Below, one piece after another: positions 19,184 through 29,267 of a stretch of 64,000 nucleotides of DNA (positions are counted from its first letter, which is position 1; every line of letters starts with the position of its first letter). The notes under the pieces are model-generated. The model was not told the origin of the DNA. It was given only the letters and a program-made list of their open reading frames with translations, and did not search any database. A program made the position numbers and the translations under genes. The stretch spans positions 25,376 to 89,375 of the forward strand of contig JAEZJJ010000094.1 of the NCBI GenBank assembly GCA_023436395.1. The letters run 5' to 3'. This stretch comes from Bacillota bacterium. Its GTDB lineage: Bacteria; Bacillota; Clostridia; Lachnospirales; Cellulosilyticaceae.

Positions 19184-20545
19184 ATGAAAACAAGAGCAGA
19201 CGAGCAATTAGCAAGACAAGAAATATTAGATATGGTAAAAGAATACTACCATAATTTCAAAGAAAATAATAAGGTGTTTGAACAAGGGGATAGAATAACA
19301 TATGCAGCCAGGGTATATGATGAACGAGAGATGTGCAGTCTTATTGATGCATCATTAGATTTTTGGCTAACTACAGGAAGATACTCTGATCAATTTGAAA
19401 AAGATTTTGCTAAGTTATTAAATGTTAAATATGCTAATTTAGTTAATAGCGGTTCCTCGGCAAATTTAATTGCATTTTCTGTTTTAACAAGTTTAGAACT
19501 TGGTGAACGACGAATTAAAAGAGGTGATGAAGTAATAACTGTTGCTTGTGGCTTCCCTACAACAGTTACACCTATCATTCAATATGGAGCAGTACCTGTA
19601 TTTGTAGACGTAACAATTCCACAATATAATATTGATGTTACTCAACTTGAATTAGCTTTATCTGAAAAAACGAAGGCTGTTATGATTGCTCATACTTTGG
19701 GAAATCCATTTGATTTAAAAGCTGTTAAAGAATTTTGTGATAAATACAACCTATGGTTAGTAGAAGATAACTGTGATGCTCTAGGTAGCCAGTACTGTAT
19801 AGATGGAGAAACAAAGTATACAGGAACAATAGGTCATATTGGTACAAGTAGTTTTTATCCTCCTCATCACCTAACAATGGGCGAAGGTGGTTGTGTATAT
19901 ACCAATGATTCCCTTTTAAATAAACTAATAAAAAGTTATCGTGACTGGGGGCGTGATTGTGCTTGCCCTTCAGGTATTGATAATATATGTAATAGACGCT
20001 TTGATGGTGATTATGGTCAATTACCTCATGGATACGATCATAAATACGTTTATAGCCACTTTGGTTATAATTTAAAAGTAACTGATATGCAAGCTGCTAT
20101 TGGTGTTGAGCAATTAAAGAAATTAGATAAGTTTATTGTTCGCAGAAGAGAAAATTGGGAATATCTAAGAAATGCTTTATCAAAATATAGTGACACAGAA
20201 AATGGTCCATTAATACTACCAGAACCTGTTGAAAATAGCAATCCAAGTTGGTTTGGATTTTTGATAACTATAAAGAATGATGCAAAATTTACAAGAGAGG
20301 CAATGCTACGTTATCTAGAAAGTAAATGTATTCAGACAAGGCTTCTTTTTAGTGGTAATTTAATAAAACATCCTTGTTTTGATGAAATGAGAGAAATGAA
20401 TGAGGGATATAGAGTTATTGGTGATTTACATGTAACCGATCAAATCACTGAGCAAACATTTTGGGTTGGGGTATACCCTGGTATGTCTTATGAGATGTTA
20501 GACTACATAGCAAAGTCAATAGGTGAATTAATAGAATCGGTATAA
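19184..20545 (+). CDS. rfbH: CDP-4-keto-6-deoxyglucose 3-dehydrase (E1)
   Basis: This is the PMP- and [2Fe-2S]-dependent dehydrase that removes the C3 hydroxyl from CDP-4-keto-6-deoxyglucose on the way to CDP-3,6-dideoxyhexoses. It has 453 residues. The aminotransferase-fold lysine is replaced by histidine in FYPPHHLTMGEGG (H229), the known mark of E1. Cysteines C259-x-C261-x7-C269 match the spacing of the last three iron-sulfur ligands reported for the family. SGSSANL and VEDNCDALGS are the cofactor-binding segments. The reductase E3 (AscD/RfbI) that E1 needs is not in the window. The ribosome site is AAAGGAG. Confidence 0.95.
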   Translation: MKTRADEQLARQEILDMVKEYYHNFKENNKVFEQGDRITYAARVYDEREMCSLIDASLDFWLTTGRYSDQFEKDFAKLLNVKYANLVNSGSSANLIAFSVLTSLELGERRIKRGDEVITVACGFPTTVTPIIQYGAVPVFVDVTIPQYNIDVTQLELALSEKTKAVMIAHTLGNPFDLKAVKEFCDKYNLWLVEDNCDALGSQYCIDGETKYTGTIGHIGTSSFYPPHHLTMGEGGCVYTNDSLLNKLIKSYRDWGRDCACPSGIDNICNRRFDGDYGQLPHGYDHKYVYSHFGYNLKVTDMQAAIGVEQLKKLDKFIVRRRENWEYLRNALSKYSDTENGPLILPEPVENSNPSWFGFLITIKNDAKFTREAMLRYLESKCIQTRLLFSGNLIKHPCFDEMREMNEGYRVIGDLHVTDQITEQTFWVGVYPGMSYEMLDYIAKSIGELIESV

Positions 20546-20564
20546 GTTAGGGGTAAAATATACA

Positions 20565-21533
20565 ATGAAAACAATATGCTTAGTTGTTCCAACATACAAC
20601 GAAGAATTAAATATTAATGATATCTATGAGCGCGTAACAAACCTATTTATTACTAGTTTAAAACAGTATAAATATAATATTTTATTTATAGATAATTGTT
20701 CAAAAGATAATACAAGAAATTTAATAAGAGATTTATGCGCTAGAGATAAGAATGTAAAAGCTATTTTTAATGCAAAAAATTTCGGGTTTAATAGATCGCT
20801 ATTTTATGGATTATCACAGGCAACTGGGGATTGTGCTGTCTTAATGTTTGCTGATATGCAAGATCCTCCAGAAGTCATACCAAATTTTGTAAAAGAATGG
20901 GAAAATGGAAACAAGATAGTATGTGGTATAAAAACTAAGAGTAAAGAAAATCCTATAAAATACTTCTTTAGAAAGTGCTATTACAAGTTAATTGAAAATA
21001 TTTCAGAGATAGATCATATCAACCAATTTGATGGATTTGGATTATATGATAAATCTTTTATTGAAGTTCTTAAGAATATTGACGACTCCTTACCTTATTT
21101 AAGAGGAATAGTTGCAGAGTTAGGGTTCAAACGTTCAGAAGTTAGCTATGAACAGAGTAAGAGAAAAAAAGGAAAGAGCAGCTTTAATTTCATGGCATTA
21201 TATGATTTAGCTATGTTAGGAATAACGAGCTATTCGAAAGTTATAATGCATATAGCAACTATATTGGGGGCTATTATTTCATCAATTAGTGCCTTGCTTG
21301 CAATTATAATCTTTATTGTTAAACTTTGTAATTGGAATGCTTTTCCTCTTGGGACTGCAGCAATACAAATAGGCATTTTTTTCCTTGGAGCTATTCAATT
21401 ATTTTTTATTGGATTTGTTGGAGAATATATTGTAAATATGAATGTCAGGACAATGCATCATCCAATAGTAATCGAAGAAAGTAGATTAAACTTTGATACA
21501 GAAAAGATAGAGGATAATATATGGGTATCATAG
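20565..21533 (+). CDS. GtrB/DPM1-like polyprenyl-phosphate glycosyltransferase
   Basis: This GT2 enzyme transfers a sugar from an NDP donor to undecaprenyl phosphate. At 322 residues it has VVPTYNEELNINDIYERV at the N-terminus, FIDNCSKDNTR, the metal site FADMQDPPEVIPNFV, and two C-terminal membrane helices (~230-255 and ~265-290) with the family's LGAIQLFFIGFVGEYI. It overlaps the next gene by 13 bases. Together with the GtrA-like gene at 26346 and the membrane proteins between, it forms a three-component glycosylation system of the Gtr type, in which the lipid-linked sugar is flipped and attached outside the cell. Confidence 0.9.
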   Translation: MKTICLVVPTYNEELNINDIYERVTNLFITSLKQYKYNILFIDNCSKDNTRNLIRDLCARDKNVKAIFNAKNFGFNRSLFYGLSQATGDCAVLMFADMQDPPEVIPNFVKEWENGNKIVCGIKTKSKENPIKYFFRKCYYKLIENISEIDHINQFDGFGLYDKSFIEVLKNIDDSLPYLRGIVAELGFKRSEVSYEQSKRKKGKSSFNFMALYDLAMLGITSYSKVIMHIATILGAIISSISALLAIIIFIVKLCNWNAFPLGTAAIQIGIFFLGAIQLFFIGFVGEYIVNMNVRTMHHPIVIEESRLNFDTEKIEDNIWVS

Positions 21534-23830
21534 CTAATAGAGATATTTATAAAAGTAAAAATATTAAAGGTATTATTTGTTTTATAATACTGTTCTTCTT
21601 TTGCATTTTACCTGTATTTAAAGGACTATTCTTGGATAGTAAGGTGCATGTAGAAGCGATTTCTATAGAGCCTCAGCCTGTTTCATTAAAGAATTCTATA
21701 GTAGAGCAAGAAATACATATAGAAGGTAAGGTATCAAATTTTAAGGTTTCTTTATTAGCGCCCAATAAAACACTATATGGTGATGCTTATATTAAGTTTT
21801 CGCTTCAACAAGATGATACACAAATAACCAAAACAATAAGGGCAGAAGATTTAGTTGTCTTTGACAATATGGTTAACTTTAATTTTAATAAGTTAAATAA
21901 GGGGAAGGCTATACTGACGATAGAAGGTGTCGGTATAGCCGAAAATACAGATGTTTTTTGCTATGTGACAGGAGCTAAGGGAACTGGCTTAAAAAATGCT
22001 TTTGTAAATGATAGTATCTTACCAGGTCCCTTGGTATTAAACTATGATGTATTAAGACATGATACATATTTTTTCTATGAAATAATACTACTAGTTTTGT
22101 TAGTACTATTGATAGCAGTAACTACTTATTTATTAACCTATAAAAATATTACGAAATATTTGTTTTTCATTTCTTTTGGCTTAATCTTTTTATATGTGTC
22201 TTTAACTAATCCCCTTGCAAGTTTTTTTGCTGAGCCAAGTAGTGAGATGGCCTATGAATTTTGGTATAAGGCACATAATTATGGCTTTTTAAGAAATAGC
22301 ATGTCCTTGATGTCAGGAGAATCTTTAGTATGGACTGAACGGCTTTTGATGTGGTTAGCAGATAGAATGACAGGTGGGGGAAGGTATGTATTTGTAGTTG
22401 CACAACTATTTCAACTTTCACTTATTTCAGCCTTTGCTTCTATGTTTTGTTTACCAAAATTTAAAAAGTATTTTAGTGATACTGTAAGACTTATCGTAAG
22501 TTTTTATATAGGAACTATGTTACTTTTTCCAAGTGCATACTATTTTTGGGCTGTTAGTTATTGGGTAAGTTTATTCCTAATATTTTTTGCATTTATCGAT
22601 ATGAAGAAATTAAGAAAAACACAGTACCTTCTTTTACTAGGCATTACTATAGTATTATGTGTATCTAGGATATATCATATTGTATATATACCTATTTCTC
22701 TGTTTTTAATAGTTATGTTTGGTAAAGAAAAAGGAAAGAGGTTTATTATTTACTGTTCAACAGTAGCTATTTCATCCCTTTTTGAAGTTTTATATAGCTT
22801 AACAATGGGTGGACAAGATCATTTTACTCACAATTCTTTCAGCATATTAAGAGCGATAGAAAATACAATATATTATCAAGTACAAGTTTTAATTTCATTT
22901 TTTATGGGCAATGGAGCTAAAAATGGGCTGATTACAAATATTTTCTTTTTAGTCATACTCATTTTATTTGCTGGTTTATTTATCTATAAGCTGATAACAA
23001 ATCAAGGAGATAAGAAGCCTTGGGTTATTATAGGTGCTTTTGGAATCTTGAGCATAGGGACAATAGCCATTAATATTGTTGTATGCACTATCTCTGCGAC
23101 AGTCGGTTTCCCATATGATTATGCAAAGAAAATAGATTGGAACACGTGTTATTATCAAAATGGTGATTTGCATTTTTCATATGCCTATTTTGCACTTGTA
23201 GGGTTAGTTTTAGTTACTGTATATCTGTATAAAAAACATAGCAAGCTAGAGAATGATAATTTTCCTATTCAAAGGGTGGAGTATATTTTAATTTTTATAC
23301 TAATGTTTAATATGATGACGAATACTTATACAAAAATACCGTTAAGAATGGTTCCTACTCAATGGCAGAGTGTATATCAGACAACTAAAAAGGATAGCTA
23401 TTATTTAGCTATTAATACAACTTATCCATTTGCAAACATTTCATTAACTCAAAATAGTGAACCTATAATAATTGCTAGAGATGATATGGATAACACCTTT
23501 TTATGGACAACTGGTATGCCACAATATAATACAAGTACACGATATAATAGCTTAAATACGTCAGGTATAGTTGATTTAGCAGAAAAAGAAATCTTAACGG
23601 TAACTGTATCAAGAACAGACTTAAATTTTGATACACCTTATATTTTAGTTTTAAAAGATAAAGATGGAAATGTCATTGATAAGATCAAACAAGCTAATTC
23701 ACCCAAAAGACAATGGACGGATTTCATATTACCTGAAAATACAAAAGGGGTTACAATATTAGAATTTGAATATGAGGATGGAACAAAAGCATATATTCAT
23801 GATGCTATTCAAATAGGGGCTAAAATATAA
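21521..23830 (+). CDS. Large polytopic membrane protein, candidate GT-C glycosyltransferase, paralogue 1
   Basis: At 769 residues it has one N-terminal helix (~12-30), a beta-rich extracytoplasmic domain (~40-175), about ten membrane helices (~180-590) and a second C-terminal domain outside. A conserved block after the second or third helix, FAEPSSEMAYEFWYKAHNYG followed by SLMSGESLVWTERLLMW, is shared with the next gene and has acidic residues placed as in GT-C transferases. Its place between GtrB-like and GtrA-like genes supports the role of the sugar-attaching third component. I do not recognise a named family, so the function is inferred from context. Confidence 0.7.
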   Translation: MGIIANRDIYKSKNIKGIICFIILFFFCILPVFKGLFLDSKVHVEAISIEPQPVSLKNSIVEQEIHIEGKVSNFKVSLLAPNKTLYGDAYIKFSLQQDDTQITKTIRAEDLVVFDNMVNFNFNKLNKGKAILTIEGVGIAENTDVFCYVTGAKGTGLKNAFVNDSILPGPLVLNYDVLRHDTYFFYEIILLVLLVLLIAVTTYLLTYKNITKYLFFISFGLIFLYVSLTNPLASFFAEPSSEMAYEFWYKAHNYGFLRNSMSLMSGESLVWTERLLMWLADRMTGGGRYVFVVAQLFQLSLISAFASMFCLPKFKKYFSDTVRLIVSFYIGTMLLFPSAYYFWAVSYWVSLFLIFFAFIDMKKLRKTQYLLLLGITIVLCVSRIYHIVYIPISLFLIVMFGKEKGKRFIIYCSTVAISSLFEVLYSLTMGGQDHFTHNSFSILRAIENTIYYQVQVLISFFMGNGAKNGLITNIFFLVILILFAGLFIYKLITNQGDKKPWVIIGAFGILSIGTIAINIVVCTISATVGFPYDYAKKIDWNTCYYQNGDLHFSYAYFALVGLVLVTVYLYKKHSKLENDNFPIQRVEYILIFILMFNMMTNTYTKIPLRMVPTQWQSVYQTTKKDSYYLAINTTYPFANISLTQNSEPIIIARDDMDNTFLWTTGMPQYNTSTRYNSLNTSGIVDLAEKEILTVTVSRTDLNFDTPYILVLKDKDGNVIDKIKQANSPKRQWTDFILPENTKGVTILEFEYEDGTKAYIHDAIQIGAKI

Positions 23831-23925
23831 AGCTGAGGTAAGTACATTATTTGCATCTAATATATAAAGCTCTTAGGGGAGTATGTATAAGTACAAGATT
23901 ATTATGATATAAGTAAGGAGTTATA

Positions 23926-26349
23926 ATGATAACCTTCATAAAAGAAAATAATAAAAAAATACATTTTATAATGTTCTTTATGTGCTTTATATTAATGTGT
24001 TTTATCCCACTTCTGACAGATTTATATTCGTATAATAAAAATACTATAGTGGTTGAATGTGAAGATATTCAACCACTATCTCTAAAAACAGATAGTGTAT
24101 CTCAAGATATAATATTACAAGGGAAAGCTAATAATCTAGAAATTATGTTTTGGGCACCCAGCGGGCAGCTCTATAATGATGCAACAGTTAATATAACTAT
24201 TACTCAGAATGGGAAAAAAATTCAAAAAGATATAAACCTAAGAAATATATTGTTAAAGGGTAGCTATGAAAGACCACAGCTTGATGAAGCTATACAAACC
24301 ATACCATTTACTCAGAAATATGTTATGTGTCCAATAGATGTCGATTTATCTAAATTAGATGTAGGAATTGCTAATATAAATATAAAGGCAAATCAATTAC
24401 CAGAAGGAACAGACTTCTTTTGTATGGCTTCAAAGACAATTACATCTGGTTTACCTTCAGCACAATATGGTGAAAATTTAGTTGGTATGCCTATTGTACT
24501 TAGTTATTCTGTAATTAAAATTAATTTTAATTTTTGGTATGAAACAATATTATTAGTTTTATTATTAATACTTATAATAGCTAGTAGTTACTTGATATGT
24601 GTAAAAGAAGATCTTGTAGATAGGTATAACTTATTATTCTATTTTGCGTTTTTTACAGTATTTATTTTTGTTTCTATACAAAGTCCTATGGCTAGTTTAT
24701 TAGGAGAACCGAGAAGTGAATCTGCTTATGAGTTTTGGTATAAAGCCAAGGAATATGGTTTTTTCAAAAGTTTAATGACTCTTATGTCAGGAGAATCTCT
24801 AGTTTGGACAGAGCGGATATTAATGAGCATAGCTGTGTTTATAAGTCCATCATCAAAATATGTATTTTCTATTGCACAAGTACTTGAACTTATAGTTATT
24901 TCTGCAATTACAGCAATGCCATGTTTACCAGCTTTCAAAAAGTATTTTAGTAATAAAATAAGATTTATCTTTAGCATTTTTATTGGTACAAGCTTATTTT
25001 TTATAAAAGCATATTATTTTTGGAGTGTTAGCTACTGGGTAATCATATTCTTTATTTTATTATGTTTTATTGATTTCGATGAAATAAAAAGGTTCACATT
25101 TGTAATACTGATGGTTATATCTACTATATTTGCAATATCTAGAATATATCATGTTGTATTAATTCCAGTATCAATAGTTTTATTTTTATTTATTGGAAAG
25201 TACAAAAAAAAGCGTTTTAAAATATATTGTGCAGTTGTAGGATTAGCATCTATTTTTGAAGTGGCATACTCATTTTTAGCAGGTAGCCATATTCTAGAAG
25301 AGTCAAATATTATAGATAATATCATGGAAATAGGTATCTTTAGAATTATAGAAAATACCATCTACTATCAAGTACAGGTATTAAACTCTTTATTTACTGG
25401 TGGTGTTCATCAAAATGGCACTATTTCTAATATTTTATTTCTATTAATCTTCATTTCGATTATCATAGTATTTATCTACTTATTATTAAATAAAAAATAT
25501 GAAAATAAAACTTTGCCCTGTATCTTAGGTAGTCTTGGCATTATTAGCCTTGGTACGATTTGTGTTACAGTTATTACATCAGGAAGTTATGAGAATGTTA
25601 GATTCCCAATTAACTATGCTTCCAATATTAGTTGGATAAAAAACTATTTTCAAGAAATGGATTTACATTTTTCTTATTCTTACATTGCATCATTATTCAT
25701 ATTTGTTGTAGCCGTATATTATGCAAAAGAATATATTATTAACACTAAAAATTTAGCTTACAAACAATATCTGATTAATTTTGGCAGTATATCACTATCA
25801 GTTATTTTATTGCTCTTAACAAGTTTTCATTCGAATGTTAGAGAAAAGAGAATAGCTCTTCCTACTCAATGGAAATCTGTATATAGTGTTACATATGATG
25901 AAGCCTATTTTATGGCGATCAATACTTTTTTTGGAGCGACAAAAATATCATTAGAACATAATAGTGATGAATTAGTTTATGGCATAGATAATAATAAGAA
26001 TGGGTATATATGGGACTATGGACTGCCTGAGTATAGTATGGATTTGCCTTATTCAGAAGCTATATTGGGTGATATTAGCGACATTGAAGATAAATATATT
26101 TTATCAATAACGGCAAAAAAAGCATTAACTAATTTTGATACAAGGTATGTAGCTATATTAAAAGATAGAAATGGAAATATACTATCTAAAATTCCACAAG
26201 CAAGTACTGAAGATATGATTTGGATAGATTTTATAGTGAAAGAGCCCATAAAAAATATATACTCTATATCGTTTGAGTTGACGGATGGTAATATAGCATA
26301 TGTAGAAAATTCTATTCAAATAGGATATAAGAAGATGGAGAAGCAATGA
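23926..26349 (+). CDS. Large polytopic membrane protein, candidate GT-C glycosyltransferase, paralogue 2
   Basis: The 807-residue paralogue of the preceding gene has the same layout. It carries LGEPRSESAYEFWYKAKEYG, SLMTLMSGESLVWTERIL, a YYFW(A/S)VSYW segment, ISRIYHVV and the matching C-terminal domain (IAYVENSIQIGYK against KAYIHDAIQIGAK). It starts after a 95-base gap with its own AAGGAG site and ends in an ATGA overlap with the GtrA-like gene. Duplication with divergence suggests that the two proteins attach the same lipid-linked sugar to different acceptors or positions. Confidence 0.7.
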   Translation: MITFIKENNKKIHFIMFFMCFILMCFIPLLTDLYSYNKNTIVVECEDIQPLSLKTDSVSQDIILQGKANNLEIMFWAPSGQLYNDATVNITITQNGKKIQKDINLRNILLKGSYERPQLDEAIQTIPFTQKYVMCPIDVDLSKLDVGIANINIKANQLPEGTDFFCMASKTITSGLPSAQYGENLVGMPIVLSYSVIKINFNFWYETILLVLLLILIIASSYLICVKEDLVDRYNLLFYFAFFTVFIFVSIQSPMASLLGEPRSESAYEFWYKAKEYGFFKSLMTLMSGESLVWTERILMSIAVFISPSSKYVFSIAQVLELIVISAITAMPCLPAFKKYFSNKIRFIFSIFIGTSLFFIKAYYFWSVSYWVIIFFILLCFIDFDEIKRFTFVILMVISTIFAISRIYHVVLIPVSIVLFLFIGKYKKKRFKIYCAVVGLASIFEVAYSFLAGSHILEESNIIDNIMEIGIFRIIENTIYYQVQVLNSLFTGGVHQNGTISNILFLLIFISIIIVFIYLLLNKKYENKTLPCILGSLGIISLGTICVTVITSGSYENVRFPINYASNISWIKNYFQEMDLHFSYSYIASLFIFVVAVYYAKEYIINTKNLAYKQYLINFGSISLSVILLLLTSFHSNVREKRIALPTQWKSVYSVTYDEAYFMAINTFFGATKISLEHNSDELVYGIDNNKNGYIWDYGLPEYSMDLPYSEAILGDISDIEDKYILSITAKKALTNFDTRYVAILKDRNGNILSKIPQASTEDMIWIDFIVKEPIKNIYSISFELTDGNIAYVENSIQIGYKKMEKQ

Positions 26350-26795
26350 TAAGATTTTTTGGTAACATATTAGAAATTATATTAAGGTGTGTAGGGATTA
26401 AATTAAATAGGCAACAACGAATGAATATTGATCAGTTTATAAAATTTGGAGTTGTTGGTTGTTCAAATGCAGGTATTAGCTTAGTGGTTTATTATATTTT
26501 TATCTTAATAAATCCTAATTTATATATTGTAGGGAATACCCTAGGATACATAGCAGGTATCTTTAATTCTTTTTATTGGAATAAAAAAGTTGTTTTTACA
26601 GATTCAGCTGTAGATGAGAAAAGGGCATTTGTAAGAATGTTTCTATGTTATGGGGCAACTTATTTTTTACAAAGTTTATTGATCTTTTTATTTGTAGAGA
26701 AGATATACATATCAAAACTTATAGCACCAATAATTGTGATATTAATCGTAACGCCTGTTAATTTTATAATTAATAAGATTTGGTCTTTTAAATAA
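26346..26795 (+). CDS. GtrA-family membrane protein (candidate lipid-linked sugar flippase)
   Basis: At 149 residues it has four membrane helices and the family blocks FIKFGVVGCSNAGISLVVYY, TLGYIAGIFNSFYWNKKVVF and the C-terminal TPVNFIINKIWSF. GtrA proteins are thought to flip undecaprenyl-phosphate-linked sugars made by GtrB. Translation is coupled to the preceding gene by ATGA. It closes the long co-directional run that began at 5518; a decayed IS lies right after it. Confidence 0.9.
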   Translation: MIRFFGNILEIILRCVGIKLNRQQRMNIDQFIKFGVVGCSNAGISLVVYYIFILINPNLYIVGNTLGYIAGIFNSFYWNKKVVFTDSAVDEKRAFVRMFLCYGATYFLQSLLIFLFVEKIYISKLIAPIIVILIVTPVNFIINKIWSFK

Positions 26796-26898
26796 CGTTA
26801 AGGTATGTGTCACATCAAGGACGCCTACTTTATCTACTGATCTTTCAGTATACTATCTTTAATTGTTTTTATGAGGAGGTAGTATACTTTTTATTTAG

Positions 26899-27045
26899 CG
26901 AAAAATTACAACACAACAAGAGCGTTTTAAATTGGTTGCCAGCTTTCCTAAAAGTGGGCAAGCTCACATGGTTTGGTGCAAAGAAAATGGCATCAAACCC
27001 CATATACTCTATCGTTGGAGAATGGAATATAAAAAGACCAAATAA
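26899..27045 (+). pseudogene. IS66-type TnpA remnant
   Basis: After an in-frame TAG at 26896 the frame reads ITTQQERFKLVASFPKSGQA, then HMVWCKENGIKPHILYRW and RMEYKKTK before TAA at 27043. This is the helix-turn-helix region of the IS66 accessory protein TnpA (RFKL..., WCKENGIK..., YRW). No TnpB or TnpC is present, so it is a scrap. A longer open frame overlapping it from 26807 reads the wrong frame. Confidence 0.65.
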
Positions 27046-27290
27046 AGATAACCTTGAAAATGACTGTAGTATACAGTAGGAGGTAAGAAGATAGTCATGA
27101 AAGAGGTAAGTGAGTATGAGAAATATATTAGCAACAGGGGTGCAATTCTGTGTGTCCATTATTTATTCTAGCAGCATTTGTTATAAGCGAAATTTAAATT
27201 AGGTAGAAATTAGTAGTGTAGGATAGAGATGAACGGGAGTATAATATAGATAATTAATAATAATGAAAAAAATATAAAAGGGAGGTTCTA

Positions 27291-28163
27291 ATGAGAGGCA
27301 TCATTTTAGCCGGAGGGTCTGGTACAAGATTATATCCTGTTACTAAATCAATTTCTAAGCAAATATTACCAATATATGATAAGCCTATGATTTATTATCC
27401 ATTATCTACTCTTATGTTAGCAGGAATAAGAGAAATACTAATTATTTCTACTCCACGTGATTTACCAGTGTATGAAGAATTATTAGGAATAGGAGAAGAA
27501 TTAGGCTTATCCATAAGTTATGCTGCACAGGAAGAGCCTAATGGCTTAGCAGAGGCATTTATTATTGGAGAAGATTTTATTAAGGATGATAATGTAGCTT
27601 TAATCTTAGGAGATAATATTTTCTATGGTCGTGGGTTTGGAACGGTATTAGAAACTGCTGCAGCCTTAGATGAAGGAGCGAGGATATTCGGTTATTATGT
27701 GAGTGATCCAACTGGATTAGGAGTCGTTGAATTTGATCGTGAAGGAAATGTTTTATCCTTAGAAGAAAAACCAAAGAATCCTAAATCAAATTACGCTATT
27801 CCAGGACTCTATTTTTATGATAACGAGGTCGTTAAAATTGCAAAGATAATAGCTCCTTCTGAACGTGGCGAATTAGAGATTACTGCAGTAAATAATGAAT
27901 ATCTTCAAAGAGGAAAGTTAAAGGTAGAACTTCTTGGTAGAGGTATGGCATGGTTAGATACAGGAACCCATGAAAGTCTTATTGAAGCTGCTAACTTTGT
28001 CCAAACAGTTCAGAAGAGGCAAGGGCTTTACATAGCTTGTTTAGAGGAAATTGCTTATCGTAAAGGATACATAACAAAAGAACAGCTGATGGATTTGGCA
28101 GCTCTTATGCTAAAAACGGATTATGGTAAATATTTAATGCGTATAGCTCAAGAGAGGGAGTAG
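27291..28163 (+). CDS. rmlA: Glucose-1-phosphate thymidylyltransferase
   Basis: This enzyme forms dTDP-glucose from dTTP and glucose 1-phosphate, the first step to dTDP-rhamnose and related sugars. At 290 residues it is typical. It starts MRGIILAGGSGTRLYPVTKS with the activating KQILPIYDKPMIYYP, the metal-site segment ILGDNIFYGRG, and WLDTGTHESLIEAA near the end. The ribosome site is GGGAGG. It precedes rmlB by six bases. The name rfbA is equivalent. No rmlC or rmlD is next to it. Confidence 0.96.
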   Translation: MRGIILAGGSGTRLYPVTKSISKQILPIYDKPMIYYPLSTLMLAGIREILIISTPRDLPVYEELLGIGEELGLSISYAAQEEPNGLAEAFIIGEDFIKDDNVALILGDNIFYGRGFGTVLETAAALDEGARIFGYYVSDPTGLGVVEFDREGNVLSLEEKPKNPKSNYAIPGLYFYDNEVVKIAKIIAPSERGELEITAVNNEYLQRGKLKVELLGRGMAWLDTGTHESLIEAANFVQTVQKRQGLYIACLEEIAYRKGYITKEQLMDLAALMLKTDYGKYLMRIAQERE

Positions 28164-28169
28164 AAGATA

Positions 28170-29243
28170 ATGAAAAATATACTGGTAACAGGAGGAGCAG
28201 GGTTTATTGGGTCTAATTTCATAAAGCTGATGTTAGAAAACTATGATTATACTATTATTAATTTAGACCTTTTAACTTATGCTGGAAATCTAGAGAATCT
28301 AAAGGAAGTGGAGCAGCATCCTAAGTATACCTTTGTTAAAGGGGATATTGGGGATAGATCTTTACTAGAAAAGCTTTTTGAAGAGTATGAAGTTGATACA
28401 GTCGTAAACTTTGCGGCGGAGTCTCATGTGGATCGTAGCATTGAGAATCCAGAAGTTTTTTTGATGACCAATGTATTAGGAACACAAACTCTTTTAGATA
28501 CGGCTAAGAAGTATTGGAAGGTGCAGCCTGAGAATAAGTATTCACGTGAATTTAAAGAAGGGGTAAAGTACCTTCAAGTGTCTACAGATGAAGTATATGG
28601 GACTTTAGGTAAAGAAGGGATGTTTACAGAGACGACGTCTCTTACGCCTAATAGTCCTTATTCTGCTTCTAAGGCCAGTGCGGATTTAATGGTAAGAGCT
28701 TATTATGAAACTTATGGGATGCCTGTAAATATTACAAGATGCTCTAATAATTATGGGCCTTATCAATTTCCAGAAAAGCTTATTCCTCTTATGATTAATA
28801 ATTGCTTGAAGGATAAGACCCTTCCTGTTTATGGGGATGGGATGCAAGTTAGAGATTGACTTCATGTAAAGGATCATTGTCTAGCTATTGCTACTGTTCT
28901 TCATAAGGGCAAGGTAGGAGAGGTGTACAATATTGGTGGAAATAATGAGAAGGCTAATATTGAGATTGTGAAGCTGATTCTAAAGGAATTAGGCAAAACA
29001 GAAAGTTTAATAGAGTATGTAAAAGATCGTCCAGGACATGATAGACGTTATGCTATTGATAATAGTAAAATTACGAGTGAATTAGATTGGAGCCCATCTT
29101 ATACCTTTGAACAAGGAATGAAAGAAACTATTGAGTGGTATTTGAATAACAAAGAATGGATTAATCATATAGTATCAGGATACTATGAAAAGTATTATGA
29201 TGCTATGTATAATAGTATTGAGATAGACAAGAACAATGCATAA
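28170..29243 (+). pseudogene. rmlB: dTDP-glucose 4,6-dehydratase interrupted by an in-frame TGA
   Basis: The frame encodes a normal RmlB apart from one stop. The N-terminal 229 codons carry TGGAGFIGSNF, STDEVYGTLG and the catalytic YSASK. The frame stops at TGA 28857-28859, then continues without shift as LHVKDHCLAI through YNIGGNNEKANIEIVKLIL to the natural TAA at 29241. The family reads RDWLHV at this point, so the TGA replaces the tryptophan codon TGG by one G-to-A change at codon 230. The full frame has 357 codons including both stops, the usual length. Either the gene is dead, the base is an error, or some readthrough occurs. Trp is TGG elsewhere in the window. Confidence 0.9.
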
Positions 29244-29267
29244 TTATAAGAGGTTTTTATCTACGAT

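Noticed and set aside
26807..27079. A 90-codon open frame after the gtrA-like gene
   Set aside because: It overlaps an IS66 TnpA remnant in another frame that makes clear protein sense, and it has no ribosome site or recognisable pattern.
28857..28859. TGA recoded as tryptophan in this organism
   Set aside because: Trp is TGG throughout, and several intact genes end in TGA (for example at 9788, 12629, 26349 and 37346).
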